DNA from: Methylobacterium sp. UNC378MF | Lineage (GTDB): Bacteria > Pseudomonadota > Alphaproteobacteria > Rhizobiales > Beijerinckiaceae | Assembly (NCBI RefSeq): GCF_900103195.1 | Contig: NZ_FMWU01000041.1 | Span: 1-35,857 of the forward strand | Direction: 5' to 3' | DNA length: 35,857 bases | Shown: piece by piece, positions 1-9,452 of the stretch | How the letters are laid out: each line of letters starts with the position of its first letter | How positions within the stretch are numbered: the stretch's first letter is position 1 | The notes under the pieces: generated by a model | Databases searched by the model: none | The model's input: the letters and a program-made list of their open reading frames with translations, nothing else | What the model was told of the DNA's origin: nothing | Translations under genes and position numbers: made by a program

Positions 1-1831
1 GTCCTGCGGCGTCGACGAGGGCGGGGTAGCGGTCGGCGAGCTCGGGCTGGGTGAGGAGGAGGTCGGCCCCGGCGGCGAGGGCGACGAGGCGGGCTTCGGG
101 CAGTTCGGGGTTGAGGGGCAGGATGGCGGCGCCGGTCCTGAGGACGGCGAGCCAGGCAGCGAGCATGGCGCAGGACCGCTCGAGTGCGACGCCGACGAGG
201 CGCTCGGGTCGGGCTCCGGCGCGGGCGAGGCGTCGGGCGATGGCGGTTGCGCGGGCGTCGAGGTCTGCGCGGGTCAGGCTGGTCTGGGCGTCGGTGACGG
301 CCGTCGCGTCCGGGTCGGCACCGAGCTGGGCGGCGAAGGCGGCGAGCACGTCGCCGGCACCCTCCGGATAGGCCCGTGCGGTCGCGTTCGCCGACAGGAC
401 CACCGCCCGGTCGGAGGCCGTGCACGCGCTCGCCTCGTGCAGCGGCCGGTCCGGTGCCGAGACGAGGGCACGCAGCAGGGCGAGGAAGCCGTCGCGCCAG
501 CGCCGCGCGGTGGCGTCCGTGATGAGGGCGGCATCGTATTCGAGCTGGCAATCGATGCCGGTGCCGTCGGCGGCGACGTCGAGGGCAAGGTCGAATTTCG
601 CGCTCGCCACGTCGACGTCGATCCGTTCGACGGCGACGCCGTCGAGGTCGAGCGGGGCGGCGTCCCGGCTGGGACGGAAGTTGAAGGCGGCCTGGAAGAC
701 CGGCGTGGTCGCGGTATCGCGCGCGACCTGAGTCTCCGCGATGAGGCGCTCGAACGGGACGTCATCGTCGGCCAGGAAGGCCATCGCTTCGCCGCGAAGC
801 CGCGCGCAGAGATCGCGGAAGCTCACGCGTGCGTCGAGGCGGACGCGGTAGACCTGCGTGTTGACGAAGAAGCCGACGAGATCCTGCAGGTCGGGGCGGG
901 TGCGTGCGGCGTTCGGCACGCCTATAGCGAAATCCGTCTGGCCGCTCAGGCGGGCGAGTAGCACCTGCCAGGTTGCCAGCAGTGCCACGAAGGGCGGGCA
1001 CGCATGCGAATGGCAGAAAGCGGCGAGCGAACCGGCGAGGTCGGCAGCCAGGGTGAAATCCACCCGTCCGCCTGGGCGGTTCGCCAACGGCTGGCGCGGA
1101 TGGTCGAGGGGCAGTTCCAACATCGGAACGGTGTCGCCGAGGTAGCGGCGCCAGCGTTCGAGCACGGCGGAGCCGGCCTCGCCGTCGAAGCGGGCGCGCT
1201 GCCATGCGGCGAAATCCACGAAGCGCAGGCTCGGGGTGGGCAGCGGCCGCCCGAGCCGTGCGGGATCGGCGCGGGCCTCCCGGTAGGCCTGCGCGAGATC
1301 CCGGAAGAGCCGCGCCGTCGACCACGCGTCCACCGCGATGTGGTGGATCACCACCAGAAGGACACGCATTCCCGCCGGGTCCGCCTCCGACAGGACGACG
1401 CGCAGCGGCGGCCCGCCGGTGAGGTCGAAGGGGCGGCGGCTCAGGGCGCGCAGCGTCGCACGCGCGTCCCCGGCCAGCGGCGGGATGCGTTCCAGGGCGA
1501 ACGGCACCTGCGCGCGCAGGATCTGGCGCGGGCCGTCCGCGGTATCCACCAGCACCGTGCGCAGGATGTCGTGACAGGCGATCAGGCTCCGGAACGCGGC
1601 TTCGAGCGCCGGCACGTCGAGGGGGCCGGTGAGGCGGAAGGCCCGCGTCGAGTGGTAGGCCGGGCTCTCCGGATCGTAGCGCTGATGGAACCAGAGCCGC
1701 GCCTGCGGGAACGACAGGGGCGCCGGGCCGCCGGGGTGCCTGGGAATCCCGCCGACCTCCTCCGCGTCCTCTCGGAGCAGGCGGGCGAGGGCCGTGCGCC
1801 GCGCCGCATCGCGCAAAGCCACCCCGGTCAC
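1..1831 (-). CDS. NRPS-3, condensation-adenylation (partial, runs off left edge)
   Basis: This is the N-terminal part of a third non-ribosomal peptide synthetase gene; about 610 codons are visible with no stop. The GTG start overlaps the TGA of the preceding synthetase (GTGA, 1828-1831). Residues about 20-450 form a condensation domain with the catalytic motif HHIAVDAWS near base 1340: both histidines and the aspartate are kept, and the usual Gly is Ala. From about residue 460 an adenylation domain begins, with the early core motif LAVLRTGAAILPLNP, and the gene is cut before the substrate-binding pocket, so its amino acid cannot be read. By position it should extend the acyl-aspartyl chain made by the two upstream synthetases. 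Further modules, the release domain and other pathway genes probably lie to the left. The family call is certain; the number of modules is unknown. Confidence 0.93.
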   Translation of the reverse strand, partial: MTGVALRDAARRTALARLLREDAEEVGGIPRHPGGPAPLSFPQARLWFHQRYDPESPAYHSTRAFRLTGPLDVPALEAAFRSLIACHDILRTVLVDTADGPRQILRAQVPFALERIPPLAGDARATLRALSRRPFDLTGGPPLRVVLSEADPAGMRVLLVVIHHIAVDAWSTARLFRDLAQAYREARADPARLGRPLPTPSLRFVDFAAWQRARFDGEAGSAVLERWRRYLGDTVPMLELPLDHPRQPLANRPGGRVDFTLAADLAGSLAAFCHSHACPPFVALLATWQVLLARLSGQTDFAIGVPNAARTRPDLQDLVGFFVNTQVYRVRLDARVSFRDLCARLRGEAMAFLADDDVPFERLIAETQVARDTATTPVFQAAFNFRPSRDAAPLDLDGVAVERIDVDVASAKFDLALDVAADGTGIDCQLEYDAALITDATARRWRDGFLALLRALVSAPDRPLHEASACTASDRAVVLSANATARAYPEGAGDVLAAFAAQLGADPDATAVTDAQTSLTRADLDARATAIARRLARAGARPERLVGVALERSCAMLAAWLAVLRTGAAILPLNPELPEARLVALAAGADLLLTQPELADRYPALVDAAG

Positions 1832-4800
1832 GCGCCGGCCCCGGCGAGGCCGGCGCGCTCGGCCTCGCTCAGGCCGGCGAGTTCCAGGCGGAGGCTCGCC
1901 GTCTCCTCGATCCGGTCCGGCGGGGCATAGGCGCCGAGCGCCGCGGCGAGGGCCGCAGGCGTGCTGTGGTCGAAGACCAGGCTCGGCGGAATCTCGACCT
2001 TGAGCAGCTTGCGGATGCGCGCCGTCAGCTTGATCACGAGGAGCGAATTGCCGCCGGCCGCGAAGAAGTCACCCGTGGCGCCGAGGCGCTCCGCGGGGAA
2101 GCCCAGCAGGTCGGCCATGGCGTCGGTGAGCACGGTCTCCAGCGCCGTGCGCGGCTGGACGCCGCCGCCCGCAACGGCGTCCGGATGGGGCAGGGCGGCA
2201 CGGTCGATCTTGCCGCTGGCGAGGCGCGGCAGGCTGTCGAGGCGGAGGATCGGTGCGGGCAGCCACGCGGCGGGCAGGCCTTCGGCAAGCGCCGCGAGAA
2301 GGGAGGCCGATGTCCGCTCGGGATCGGTGACCACGTAGGCTGCGAGCCCGATCGCGCCGTCCGGCAAGGTGAAGGGACGCACCGCCGCCTGGCGCACGCC
2401 CGCAAGGCCCGCCAGCGCGGCCTCGACCTCGCCCGGCTCGACGCGGTGGCCGCGCAGCTTGATCTGGTCGTCGGCCCGCCCGGCGAGCACGAGGCGGCCG
2501 CCGGGCAGCATGCGGGCCCGGTCGCCGGTGCGGTAGAGCCGCCCCTCTCCGAACGGGTTGGGCGAGAACGCGCCCTCGCCGCCGGTCTCCGTGCCCGGGA
2601 GGTAGCCGCGGCAGATCTGGGCGCCCCCGAGATGGAGCATGCCGGCGGTCCCCGTCGGGGCGAGCGCGCCCGCCGCGTCGAGGATGTAGGCCTCGCTGCC
2701 GTCGAGCACACGGGTCAGCGGCAGGCTCTCGTCCGGCGCTGCATCTGCCGCGTCCGGATGCACCATCACGCCGACACAGGCCTCGGTGGGACCGTAATGG
2801 TTGGCGATGCGCGTCGTCGGAGCCGCAGCCTGGATCCGCTGAACGAGCGCCGCCGGGCTGGGCTCGCCGCCGAGCACCAGCAGCGCGGGCAAGGTCGGGG
2901 CCTCGACGCCGTCGAGGAGGGCGGCGAGGTGGGACGGGACGAGTTTGGCGCAGTCGATGGCGTTGGCGCGCAGGAAGCGCGCGAAGGCGGGGCCGTCGGC
3001 CATCTCGGCCTCGTCGGCGACCACGAGGCAGGCTCCGAGCCGCAGCGCCGCGAACAGCATGGTGTTGCCGAGATCGGCCGCCACCGTCGAGGTCAGCGCG
3101 AAGCGGCCGTACCGGGACAGATCGAGGGCGTCGATGACGGCCTCCACGTAGGTCCGGATCTGGGCGTGCTCGATCACCACGCCCTTCGGCGTGCCGGAGG
3201 AGCCCGACGTGAAGATGAGGCAGGCCATGTCGGAGGGATCCTGGGCTTCGGCGGGGCGACGAGCCTCGCCGAGGCCTTCGAGGATCGCGCCGAGGGCATG
3301 ACGTCCGGCAGCGGCATCGGCCGATTGCGCTACGGTGAGCGTGGGCCGGGCCAGCGCGATCAGGCGGTCGCGGCGGGCCTGCGGCCAGGCCGGGTCGAGG
3401 GGCAGGTAGGCGCCCCCCGCGCGCCAGACCGCGAGGATCGCCACGACGAGGTCGACGGAGCGCGGCAGGTCGAGGGCGACGACGCGCTCGGGACCGACGC
3501 CGCGCGCCGCGAACCAGGCGCCGAGGCGCGCGACGCGCTCCTCCAGCTCGGCGTAGGACAGGGAGCGGCCGGCGCCGACGAGGGCGGGCGCCTCGGGCGC
3601 CGCCGCCGCGTGGCGGGCGATGCGGACCGGAAGGGTCTCCGCGGGCAGGGCGCGGGGGACGGGCCGGCCGAAGGCGCGGAGGCGCGCCTCCTCGCGCGCG
3701 CCGACCAGCGGGTAGGCCGCGAAGGGCGTCGCGGCCTTGGCGGGCAGGCGGGCGAGGAGCGTCTCGACCTGGTCGAGCAGGGTGTCCAGGGCCTCGGCGG
3801 CGTAGCGGCGCGGGTCGGCGTGCAGCGTCAGCGCGGCGAGGCGTCCCTCCCCGTCGAGGGCCGGCTCCAGGCAGAGCTCGAACCCGGCGGGACCCGGCAG
3901 CCGCCGCCCCTGCGCGGATCCCTGCGCGGCGAGGGCGAAGCCGACCGCGGGGCGGTGGTCGTCGCCGGCCGGCTCGAGGGGGCAGAGCTCCTGGAAGGCG
4001 CGGTGCTCGTCGAGCCGCGCGGCGAGACCGGCTGCGGCGGCCGAGACGCTCGTCTCCGGCGCGAAGGCGAGGCGCAGGGGCAGCGTCTTCGTGAACACGC
4101 CGACCGTGCCGGCGAAGACCGCGTAGTCGCGGCGGCAATCGTGCACCCAGCCGCCGAGGATCTCCGTCCGCTCGGCGAGGCGGGACAGGAGCAGCCACCA
4201 CCCGGCGTGAAGGACGGCCTCGGCGCCCGCCGCGGCGAGGTCCGGCCGGGCCAGTGCCCGCGCGAAGGCGTCGGCGAGATCGGCGTCGACGGTGCGGCTC
4301 AGCCGGATCGGAGCGGCCGCCCCCGCGGCACTCCCGGCGCCGCGATAGGGCAATCGGAGGGGCGGAGCGCCCGTGCCCAGATGGTCCCGCCAATAGGCCC
4401 GGCCCTCGCCGTCCGCGTCGTCGTCGGCCACCGCCTCGCGCCACGCCGCGTACTGGGCGTAGCTCGCGGTCTCGGGACCGGGGACCGGCGCCGCGCCCGC
4501 GGCGTAGGCGGCCGCGACCTCCGACAGGATGCGGTCGAGGCTGCCGGCATCGACCGCGAGGGCGCTGGCGACGAGGCGCAGGCGCGGCGTCGCGGCCGGC
4601 AGGAGGACGGCGGCGAGCGTCCGCCCGTGCTCAGGCGCGAGGCCGGAGGGCGTGCCATCACTCTGCGGCGTGCCGGAATCGAGCGGCACGCCGGGCGCCT
4701 CGACCGCGGCCTGCCGCAAGCCGCGGAAGCCCGGCACACGCACGAAGGCGGTGCGCAGCGCGTCGTGGCGGGCGGCGACCGCGTCGAGGCTGCGGCGGAG

Positions 4801-4971
4801 CCGGTCCGCGTCGACCGGTCCGGGAAGGTCGGTCTCGGCGACGAGGTTCGGCGCGGCGCCGGCTTCGTCGAGACAGGCGCGCTGCTCGGGGGTGAGCGCC
4901 CGGGTGGGCGGCGCTTCGAAGGTGTCCGGCATGAGGGCGCCCGGCGCTTCGGTCATCGGCGTGCCGCTCAT
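1828..4971 (-). CDS. NRPS-2: interface-like degenerate C domain, Asp-specific A domain, carrier domain
   Basis: This 1047-residue synthetase module activates and carries aspartate. Residues about 20-425 have condensation-superfamily architecture, but the HHxxxDG site reads SALAVDA (136-142), so both catalytic histidines are missing. This is the hallmark reported for 'interface' domains that dock an aspartyl beta-hydroxylase. The adenylation domain (about 445-930) has core motifs FTSGSSGTPKG, YRTGD and the lysine K921. Its ten pocket residues read D633 L634 T637 K676 V699 G701 H725 V733 G734 K921, the classical aspartate code. The carrier domain (about 940-1012) has GGNSLL with S976 as the phosphopantetheine site. 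The ATG start overlaps the preceding stop (ATGA, 4968-4971). The frame is also open upstream to 6243, but that part is a shadow of NRPS-1. I infer that aspartate on S976 is beta-hydroxylated by the hydroxylase fused to NRPS-1. Confidence 0.95.
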   Translation of the reverse strand: MSGTPMTEAPGALMPDTFEAPPTRALTPEQRACLDEAGAAPNLVAETDLPGPVDADRLRRSLDAVAARHDALRTAFVRVPGFRGLRQAAVEAPGVPLDSGTPQSDGTPSGLAPEHGRTLAAVLLPAATPRLRLVASALAVDAGSLDRILSEVAAAYAAGAAPVPGPETASYAQYAAWREAVADDDADGEGRAYWRDHLGTGAPPLRLPYRGAGSAAGAAAPIRLSRTVDADLADAFARALARPDLAAAGAEAVLHAGWWLLLSRLAERTEILGGWVHDCRRDYAVFAGTVGVFTKTLPLRLAFAPETSVSAAAAGLAARLDEHRAFQELCPLEPAGDDHRPAVGFALAAQGSAQGRRLPGPAGFELCLEPALDGEGRLAALTLHADPRRYAAEALDTLLDQVETLLARLPAKAATPFAAYPLVGAREEARLRAFGRPVPRALPAETLPVRIARHAAAAPEAPALVGAGRSLSYAELEERVARLGAWFAARGVGPERVVALDLPRSVDLVVAILAVWRAGGAYLPLDPAWPQARRDRLIALARPTLTVAQSADAAAGRHALGAILEGLGEARRPAEAQDPSDMACLIFTSGSSGTPKGVVIEHAQIRTYVEAVIDALDLSRYGRFALTSTVAADLGNTMLFAALRLGACLVVADEAEMADGPAFARFLRANAIDCAKLVPSHLAALLDGVEAPTLPALLVLGGEPSPAALVQRIQAAAPTTRIANHYGPTEACVGVMVHPDAADAAPDESLPLTRVLDGSEAYILDAAGALAPTGTAGMLHLGGAQICRGYLPGTETGGEGAFSPNPFGEGRLYRTGDRARMLPGGRLVLAGRADDQIKLRGHRVEPGEVEAALAGLAGVRQAAVRPFTLPDGAIGLAAYVVTDPERTSASLLAALAEGLPAAWLPAPILRLDSLPRLASGKIDRAALPHPDAVAGGGVQPRTALETVLTDAMADLLGFPAERLGATGDFFAAGGNSLLVIKLTARIRKLLKVEIPPSLVFDHSTPAALAAALGAYAPPDRIEETASLRLELAGLSEAERAGLAGAGA

Positions 4972-7900
4972 GCCGCCGCTCCCGAGACCGCGCTCCGCGC
5001 GACCATGTCGCCCATGGCGACGACGATCCGGCGCGGCCCCTCGTAGGGGTCGCGGGCATGGGCGGCGAGCATGTTGTCGAGCATCACCACGTCGCCGGGG
5101 CGCCAGTCGAAGCGCACGGCGATCGCCTCGTAGAGGCGGCCGACCTCGTCCATCACGGCGTCCTCGATCGGCGTCCCGTCGCCGTAGAGCACGTCGCGGG
5201 GCATCCGCTCCGGCCCCACGAGGCTGAGGAGGTCGGCGCGCACCTCGGGGTCGAGGCACCGCGGGTGGTGGAGCTGCACCTGATTGAAGAACGATTTCTC
5301 GCCGGTCAGCGGATGGGTGATCACCGCCGGGCACCGGGTCCGGGTCTGGAGCGTGTCCGCGTCGAGCCAGGCGAAGTCGACGCCCTCGGCCCGGCAGCGG
5401 GCCTCCACGGCCGCGCGATCCTCGGTGTGGAAGAAGCGGCGCCAGTCGACGTCGAAGCGCTCCGTGAAGGTGCGCACGTAGATCAGCCCCAGGCGCTCGA
5501 AGCGCGCGGCGATCTCCTGCGGCAGCCGCCGATACAGGTCCCGGCAATCCACGATGGGCGTCGCGCCGCCCACCGGCGACGGCTGCTGGCAGAAGAACCA
5601 CTGCTTGCGCGGCCAGGCATGCAGGTGGCTGCTCTCGTTGTGATAGAGGATCATCTCCCGCTCGGGGTAGGGCGTCGAGCGGTAGGTGTTCTTCCCGCCC
5701 TCGTTCTTGGGCAGGTCGCCGTACCCGCCGTAGAGACCGGGCTGGAGCGCCTCGGCGAAGGCCTCGAACTCCTGAGGGCTCGCGATGCCGAAGCCGCGCA
5801 GCAGGAGGCCGGCATGGCGGCGCAGCTTGCCCTCGACCCAGCCGCGCTGGGCGGCGGCCCAGGCGACCGCGTCGACATCGGCCGACAGCGGCTCGATCAC
5901 GAGGGGGAAGTCGCGTCCGGGCGCCAGGGTCGAGAGGCGGGCCGGCTCGCCCGCTTCCGCCGCGGCGGGTTTGCCCGCCCCCAATCCCTTGAGCTTGTCG
6001 AGCTTCGCTTCCAGGCGGCCGGCGCGGGGGAGCGGCGAGGCGGCGTTCGACATGACGGAATCCTCCGGGTCTCGTGAGGGCGGGAGCGTCGGCAAGAGCG
6101 TCGGCAAGAGCGCCGGCAAGCTGGGCAGCAGGGTGGAGAGCGGGGAGGCGGGCGTCGCGGCGGCGGCTGCGAGCAGGGCCGCGTAGGCCTCTGCCAGGCG
6201 CGCGACGCGGTCCGGGGTGAACAGCGCCGTGGCGAAGACCCATTCGGCCGCGATGCCGCCCCCCGGCTCGGGCGGGTCGAGGAAGAGCGCCATCTCGAAT
6301 TTCGAGCCGTGCGCGCCGGCGGCCCTGACCTCGGCCGTGATCCCCGCGACGCCGAAATCGCCGGGCGGCGCGTTCTGCATCACGAACAGGGCCTGGACGA
6401 GGGGCGGCCGGGCGCGCGCGCGGGGGATGGCGAGGGCGTCCACGATCCGGTCGAAGGGCAAGGTGGCGTGATCGAAGGCGGCGAGAACGTCGTCGCGGAC
6501 GCGCTCGATCAGCGTGGCGAAGGACGGCGCGCCGTCGAGGCGCGCGCGGATCGGCAGCACGTTGACGAAGAAGCCGATCAGCCCGGCCAGGGCGGGCACC
6601 GGGCGCCCCGCCACGTCCGTGCCGACGACGAAGCGCTCGGCCCCGCTCAGGCGGTGGAGCAGGGCCTGGAAGCCCGCGAGCAGGACGACGAAGGGCGAGG
6701 CGCCGCGCGTCCGGCCCAGCTCCGAGAGCTGGGCCACGAGCGGCCCGGGCAGCGTGAAGCGGACGGAGCCGCCGGCCTGCGACAGGACGGACGGCCGCGG
6801 CCGATCCGTCGGCAGGGGCAGCAGGGCCGGTACGCCCGCGAGATGCCCCCGCCAGAAGGCGGTCTCGGCGGCCGCCGCCTGCTCGACCGCCGCCCGGTGC
6901 CAGCGCGCGAAATCCGCGTACTGCGCCGGGAGGGGCGCAGCCTCAGCGCCGCGATACGCGGCCCCGAGTTCGGTGAGCAGCACGCCGACCGACCAGCCGT
7001 CGCCGACGAGGTGGTGGAGGGCCAGGACGAGGCGATGGTCGTCGGCGGCCAGGCGCAGGAGCCGCGCGCGCAGGAGCGGCGGCCGGGCGAGATCGAAGGG
7101 CCTGCGCGCCTCCGCGGCCGCGCTCTCGGCGACCCGGATCTCGCGCGCGGCCGGATCGAGACCCGCGAGGTCGTCGCGGGGGATGTCGAGGGTGACGGTC
7201 TCGGCGATCCGGGGCTCCGGCAGGCCGTCCTCGGCGATCGGATAGCCCGTCCGCAGCACGGCCTGGCGCGCGATCACCCGGTGCAGCGCCGCGATGAGCC
7301 GGTCGGGCTCGAGGGGGCCTGCGAACCGGATGTGCCCGGTCATGACGTAGGCGCCGCGCTCCGCCGGATCGCCGAGCCGCTCCGCCAGCCAGAGCCGCTG
7401 CTGGCCGAGCGACAGGACCGGCGCCTCCGCGCTCGGCAGAAGGGCGGGCGCCTCCGCGGCGTCGCGGGGCAGGGCGTCGATCCGCGCCGCGAGGTCGGCG
7501 AGGGTCGGGGCCGCGAACAGGTCGCGCAATGGCAGGGCGACCCCGAAGGCCGCGCGCACGCGGTCGACGGCGCGCATCGCCAGGAGCGAGTGACCGCCCA
7601 GTTCCAGGAAGCCTCGCCCGCGCGAGACCTGGTCGAGGCCGAGGAGGTCGCACCAGATCGCCGCGAGGGCGCGCTCCGTCGGCGTCCGGGGCGGCTCGTC
7701 CGGCGACGCGCCGCCCTGCTGGCGCCGGTACAGATGGAGCGGTTCGATGTCGCCCGCCGCGAGGCCGTCCCGGCACGCGCCGCGCCGGAGCTTTCCGCTC
7801 GTGGTCTTGGGCAGGCTGCCGGGCGCGAGCAGGGCGATGAGGTCCGCCGGCTCGCGCAGCACCTCCGCCAGCGCGGCGTCGACCGCGGCGGCGATCTCCG

Positions 7901-9452
7901 GCGCGCGGGAGGCGGCGCTCCGGCCGATCTCGGCGGCGATCCCGATACCCTCGCCCGCCGGGCCCTCGACCGCGAAGGCGGCGATGCGCCCCGGGCGGAG
8001 GGCCGGCACGCGCGCCTCGACCGCCGTCTCCACGTCCTGCGGGTAGACGTTGTGGCCGCGCAGGATGATGAGGTCCTTGAGCCGTCCGGTGACGAAGAGT
8101 TCGCCGCCGTCGAGGAAGCCGAGGTCGCCGGTCCGCAGCCACCTCGCGCCGTCGCGGGTCACGAAGGTCGCGCGGGTCGCCTCCGGGTTCCGCCAGTAGC
8201 CGCGGGCGATGCACGGGCCGCTGAGCCAGATCTCGCCGACCGTGCCGGCGGGGCAGGGGAGACCCGAACGCGGATCGACGACCCTGAGATGCTCGGGCCG
8301 GATCGGCCGTCCGCTGCTCGCGAGGGCGATCCCGGCCTCGTCGGCGACGGCGCGGCCGGCCGCGAGCGGCGCCGGCGCCACGCTCAGCCGGCGCCAGGGC
8401 GTGCCCCGGGGCTTGCACGTGACGAGGAGGGTCGCCTCGGCGAGGCCGTAGGCGGGATTGAGCGCCGTCGGCGCGAAGCCTGCCGGGGCGAAGCGCGCGG
8501 CGAAGCGCGTGAGCGTGTCGGGGCGGATCGGCTCGGAGCCGCTATAGGCGATGCGCCACGCGCCGAGGTCGAGCCCCGCCACCGCGGCGGCACCGACGCG
8601 CTCGCAGGCCAGCCGGTAGGCGAAGTCCGGGCCGCCGCTGATCGTGCCGCCATGCGTGCCGATCGCCTCGAGCCAGGCGGCGGGCCGGGACAGGAAGGCC
8701 TGCGGGCTCATCAGCACGAGCGGCGTGCCGGCGAAGATCGGCTCGATGAGGCCCGCGATGAGGCCCATGTCGTGATAGAGGGGGAGCCAGGAGACGAAGA
8801 CGTCGTCGGCGCCCGGCGCGATCGCCTCGGCGAGCCAGCGGGCATTGGCGACGATGTTGCCGTGGGTGACCTCGACCCCCTTGGGATTGGCCGTCGAGCC
8901 CGAGGTGTACTGGAGGAAGGCGAGGGTGTCGGGCGTGCAGGGGACAGGCCGCCAGGCCGCCGCCCCCGCGGTGCCGACCGCATCGACGCAGACGATGTCC
9001 CGCACCGTGGCGCCCGCGCAGGTTGCCGCCACGGTCTCGCGGTTCGCCCGATCCGTCAGGACGTGATCGGGCGCCATGTCGGCGATCATCAGGGCGAGGC
9101 GGGCCGCATGGTGCGGATCGCGCGTCTCCGGCGGGTAGCAGGGCACGGCGACGAGGCCCGCATAGAGGCAGGCGAAGAACGCCACGACGTAGTCCGGCCC
9201 GCTCGGCAGGGCGATGAGCGCCCGCGCGCCGGGCTCGGCGTCGCGCTGGAGGCGTGCCGCGAGGGCACGGACCCGCCGGTCGAGTTCCGCGTAGTCGAGG
9301 GTGGCGCCGACCGCGCGCCCGTCGGTGAGGAAGCGCAGGGTCAGCCGCTCGGGCGTCGCCGCCGCCCGCCCCCGCAGGATCGCGACGAGGCTGTCGTCCG
9401 GCAGGGCCGGATCGGGCTGGCGCGGGGATGCTGCGTGGCGCGCGCGGCTCAT
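4968..9452 (-). CDS. NRPS-1: fatty acyl-AMP ligase, carrier, condensation, C-terminal aspartyl beta-hydroxylase-like domain
   Basis: This 1494-residue protein starts the assembly line. Residues about 20-575 are a fatty acyl-AMP ligase-type adenylating domain (YTSGSTANPKG at 182-192; SWLPLYHDMGLI at 221-232; lysine K554 near the end). A carrier domain follows (about 590-655, GGHSLL, S622). The condensation domain (about 677-1095) has an intact HHLVGDG site (813-819). A proline/leucine-rich linker (about 1098-1180) joins it to a TauD/SyrP-type Fe(II)/2-oxoglutarate oxygenase (about 1180-1480) with metal ligands H1271, E1273 and H1465 and a likely 2-oxoglutarate arginine at 1474/1475. The inferred role is to load a fatty acid, condense it onto aspartate held by NRPS-2, and hydroxylate that aspartate. 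The ATG start overlaps the exporter stop (ATGA, 9449-9452). Hydroxylases fused to the NRPS C-terminus and paired with an interface domain are described for alterobactin-type siderophores. Confidence 0.95.
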   Translation of the reverse strand: MSRARHAASPRQPDPALPDDSLVAILRGRAAATPERLTLRFLTDGRAVGATLDYAELDRRVRALAARLQRDAEPGARALIALPSGPDYVVAFFACLYAGLVAVPCYPPETRDPHHAARLALMIADMAPDHVLTDRANRETVAATCAGATVRDIVCVDAVGTAGAAAWRPVPCTPDTLAFLQYTSGSTANPKGVEVTHGNIVANARWLAEAIAPGADDVFVSWLPLYHDMGLIAGLIEPIFAGTPLVLMSPQAFLSRPAAWLEAIGTHGGTISGGPDFAYRLACERVGAAAVAGLDLGAWRIAYSGSEPIRPDTLTRFAARFAPAGFAPTALNPAYGLAEATLLVTCKPRGTPWRRLSVAPAPLAAGRAVADEAGIALASSGRPIRPEHLRVVDPRSGLPCPAGTVGEIWLSGPCIARGYWRNPEATRATFVTRDGARWLRTGDLGFLDGGELFVTGRLKDLIILRGHNVYPQDVETAVEARVPALRPGRIAAFAVEGPAGEGIGIAAEIGRSAASRAPEIAAAVDAALAEVLREPADLIALLAPGSLPKTTSGKLRRGACRDGLAAGDIEPLHLYRRQQGGASPDEPPRTPTERALAAIWCDLLGLDQVSRGRGFLELGGHSLLAMRAVDRVRAAFGVALPLRDLFAAPTLADLAARIDALPRDAAEAPALLPSAEAPVLSLGQQRLWLAERLGDPAERGAYVMTGHIRFAGPLEPDRLIAALHRVIARQAVLRTGYPIAEDGLPEPRIAETVTLDIPRDDLAGLDPAAREIRVAESAAAEARRPFDLARPPLLRARLLRLAADDHRLVLALHHLVGDGWSVGVLLTELGAAYRGAEAAPLPAQYADFARWHRAAVEQAAAAETAFWRGHLAGVPALLPLPTDRPRPSVLSQAGGSVRFTLPGPLVAQLSELGRTRGASPFVVLLAGFQALLHRLSGAERFVVGTDVAGRPVPALAGLIGFFVNVLPIRARLDGAPSFATLIERVRDDVLAAFDHATLPFDRIVDALAIPRARARPPLVQALFVMQNAPPGDFGVAGITAEVRAAGAHGSKFEMALFLDPPEPGGGIAAEWVFATALFTPDRVARLAEAYAALLAAAAATPASPLSTLLPSLPALLPTLLPTLPPSRDPEDSVMSNAASPLPRAGRLEAKLDKLKGLGAGKPAAAEAGEPARLSTLAPGRDFPLVIEPLSADVDAVAWAAAQRGWVEGKLRRHAGLLLRGFGIASPQEFEAFAEALQPGLYGGYGDLPKNEGGKNTYRSTPYPEREMILYHNESSHLHAWPRKQWFFCQQPSPVGGATPIVDCRDLYRRLPQEIAARFERLGLIYVRTFTERFDVDWRRFFHTEDRAAVEARCRAEGVDFAWLDADTLQTRTRCPAVITHPLTGEKSFFNQVQLHHPRCLDPEVRADLLSLVGPERMPRDVLYGDGTPIEDAVMDEVGRLYEAIAVRFDWRPGDVVMLDNMLAAHARDPYEGPRRIVVAMGDMVARSAVSGAAA
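6084..6119. repeat. Three 12-bp tandem repeats in the NRPS-1 linker
   Basis: Three in-frame direct copies of GAGCGTCGGCAA lie end to end; the third has one change. Read on the minus strand they encode LPTL-type units in the proline/leucine-rich linker between the condensation and hydroxylase domains. Copy number probably varies by slippage and would alter linker length without disturbing the frame. Confidence 0.85.

Noticed and set aside
1966..5046. Long plus-strand open frame opposite NRPS-2
   Set aside because: It is antisense to a module with complete NRPS motifs; its product is arginine/glycine-rich with no recognisable domain. High GC removes stops from such frames.
4972..6243. N-terminal extension of NRPS-2 and possible fusion with NRPS-1
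   Set aside because: The extension reads the hydroxylase coding DNA in the wrong frame; domain similarity starts after the ATG at 4971.
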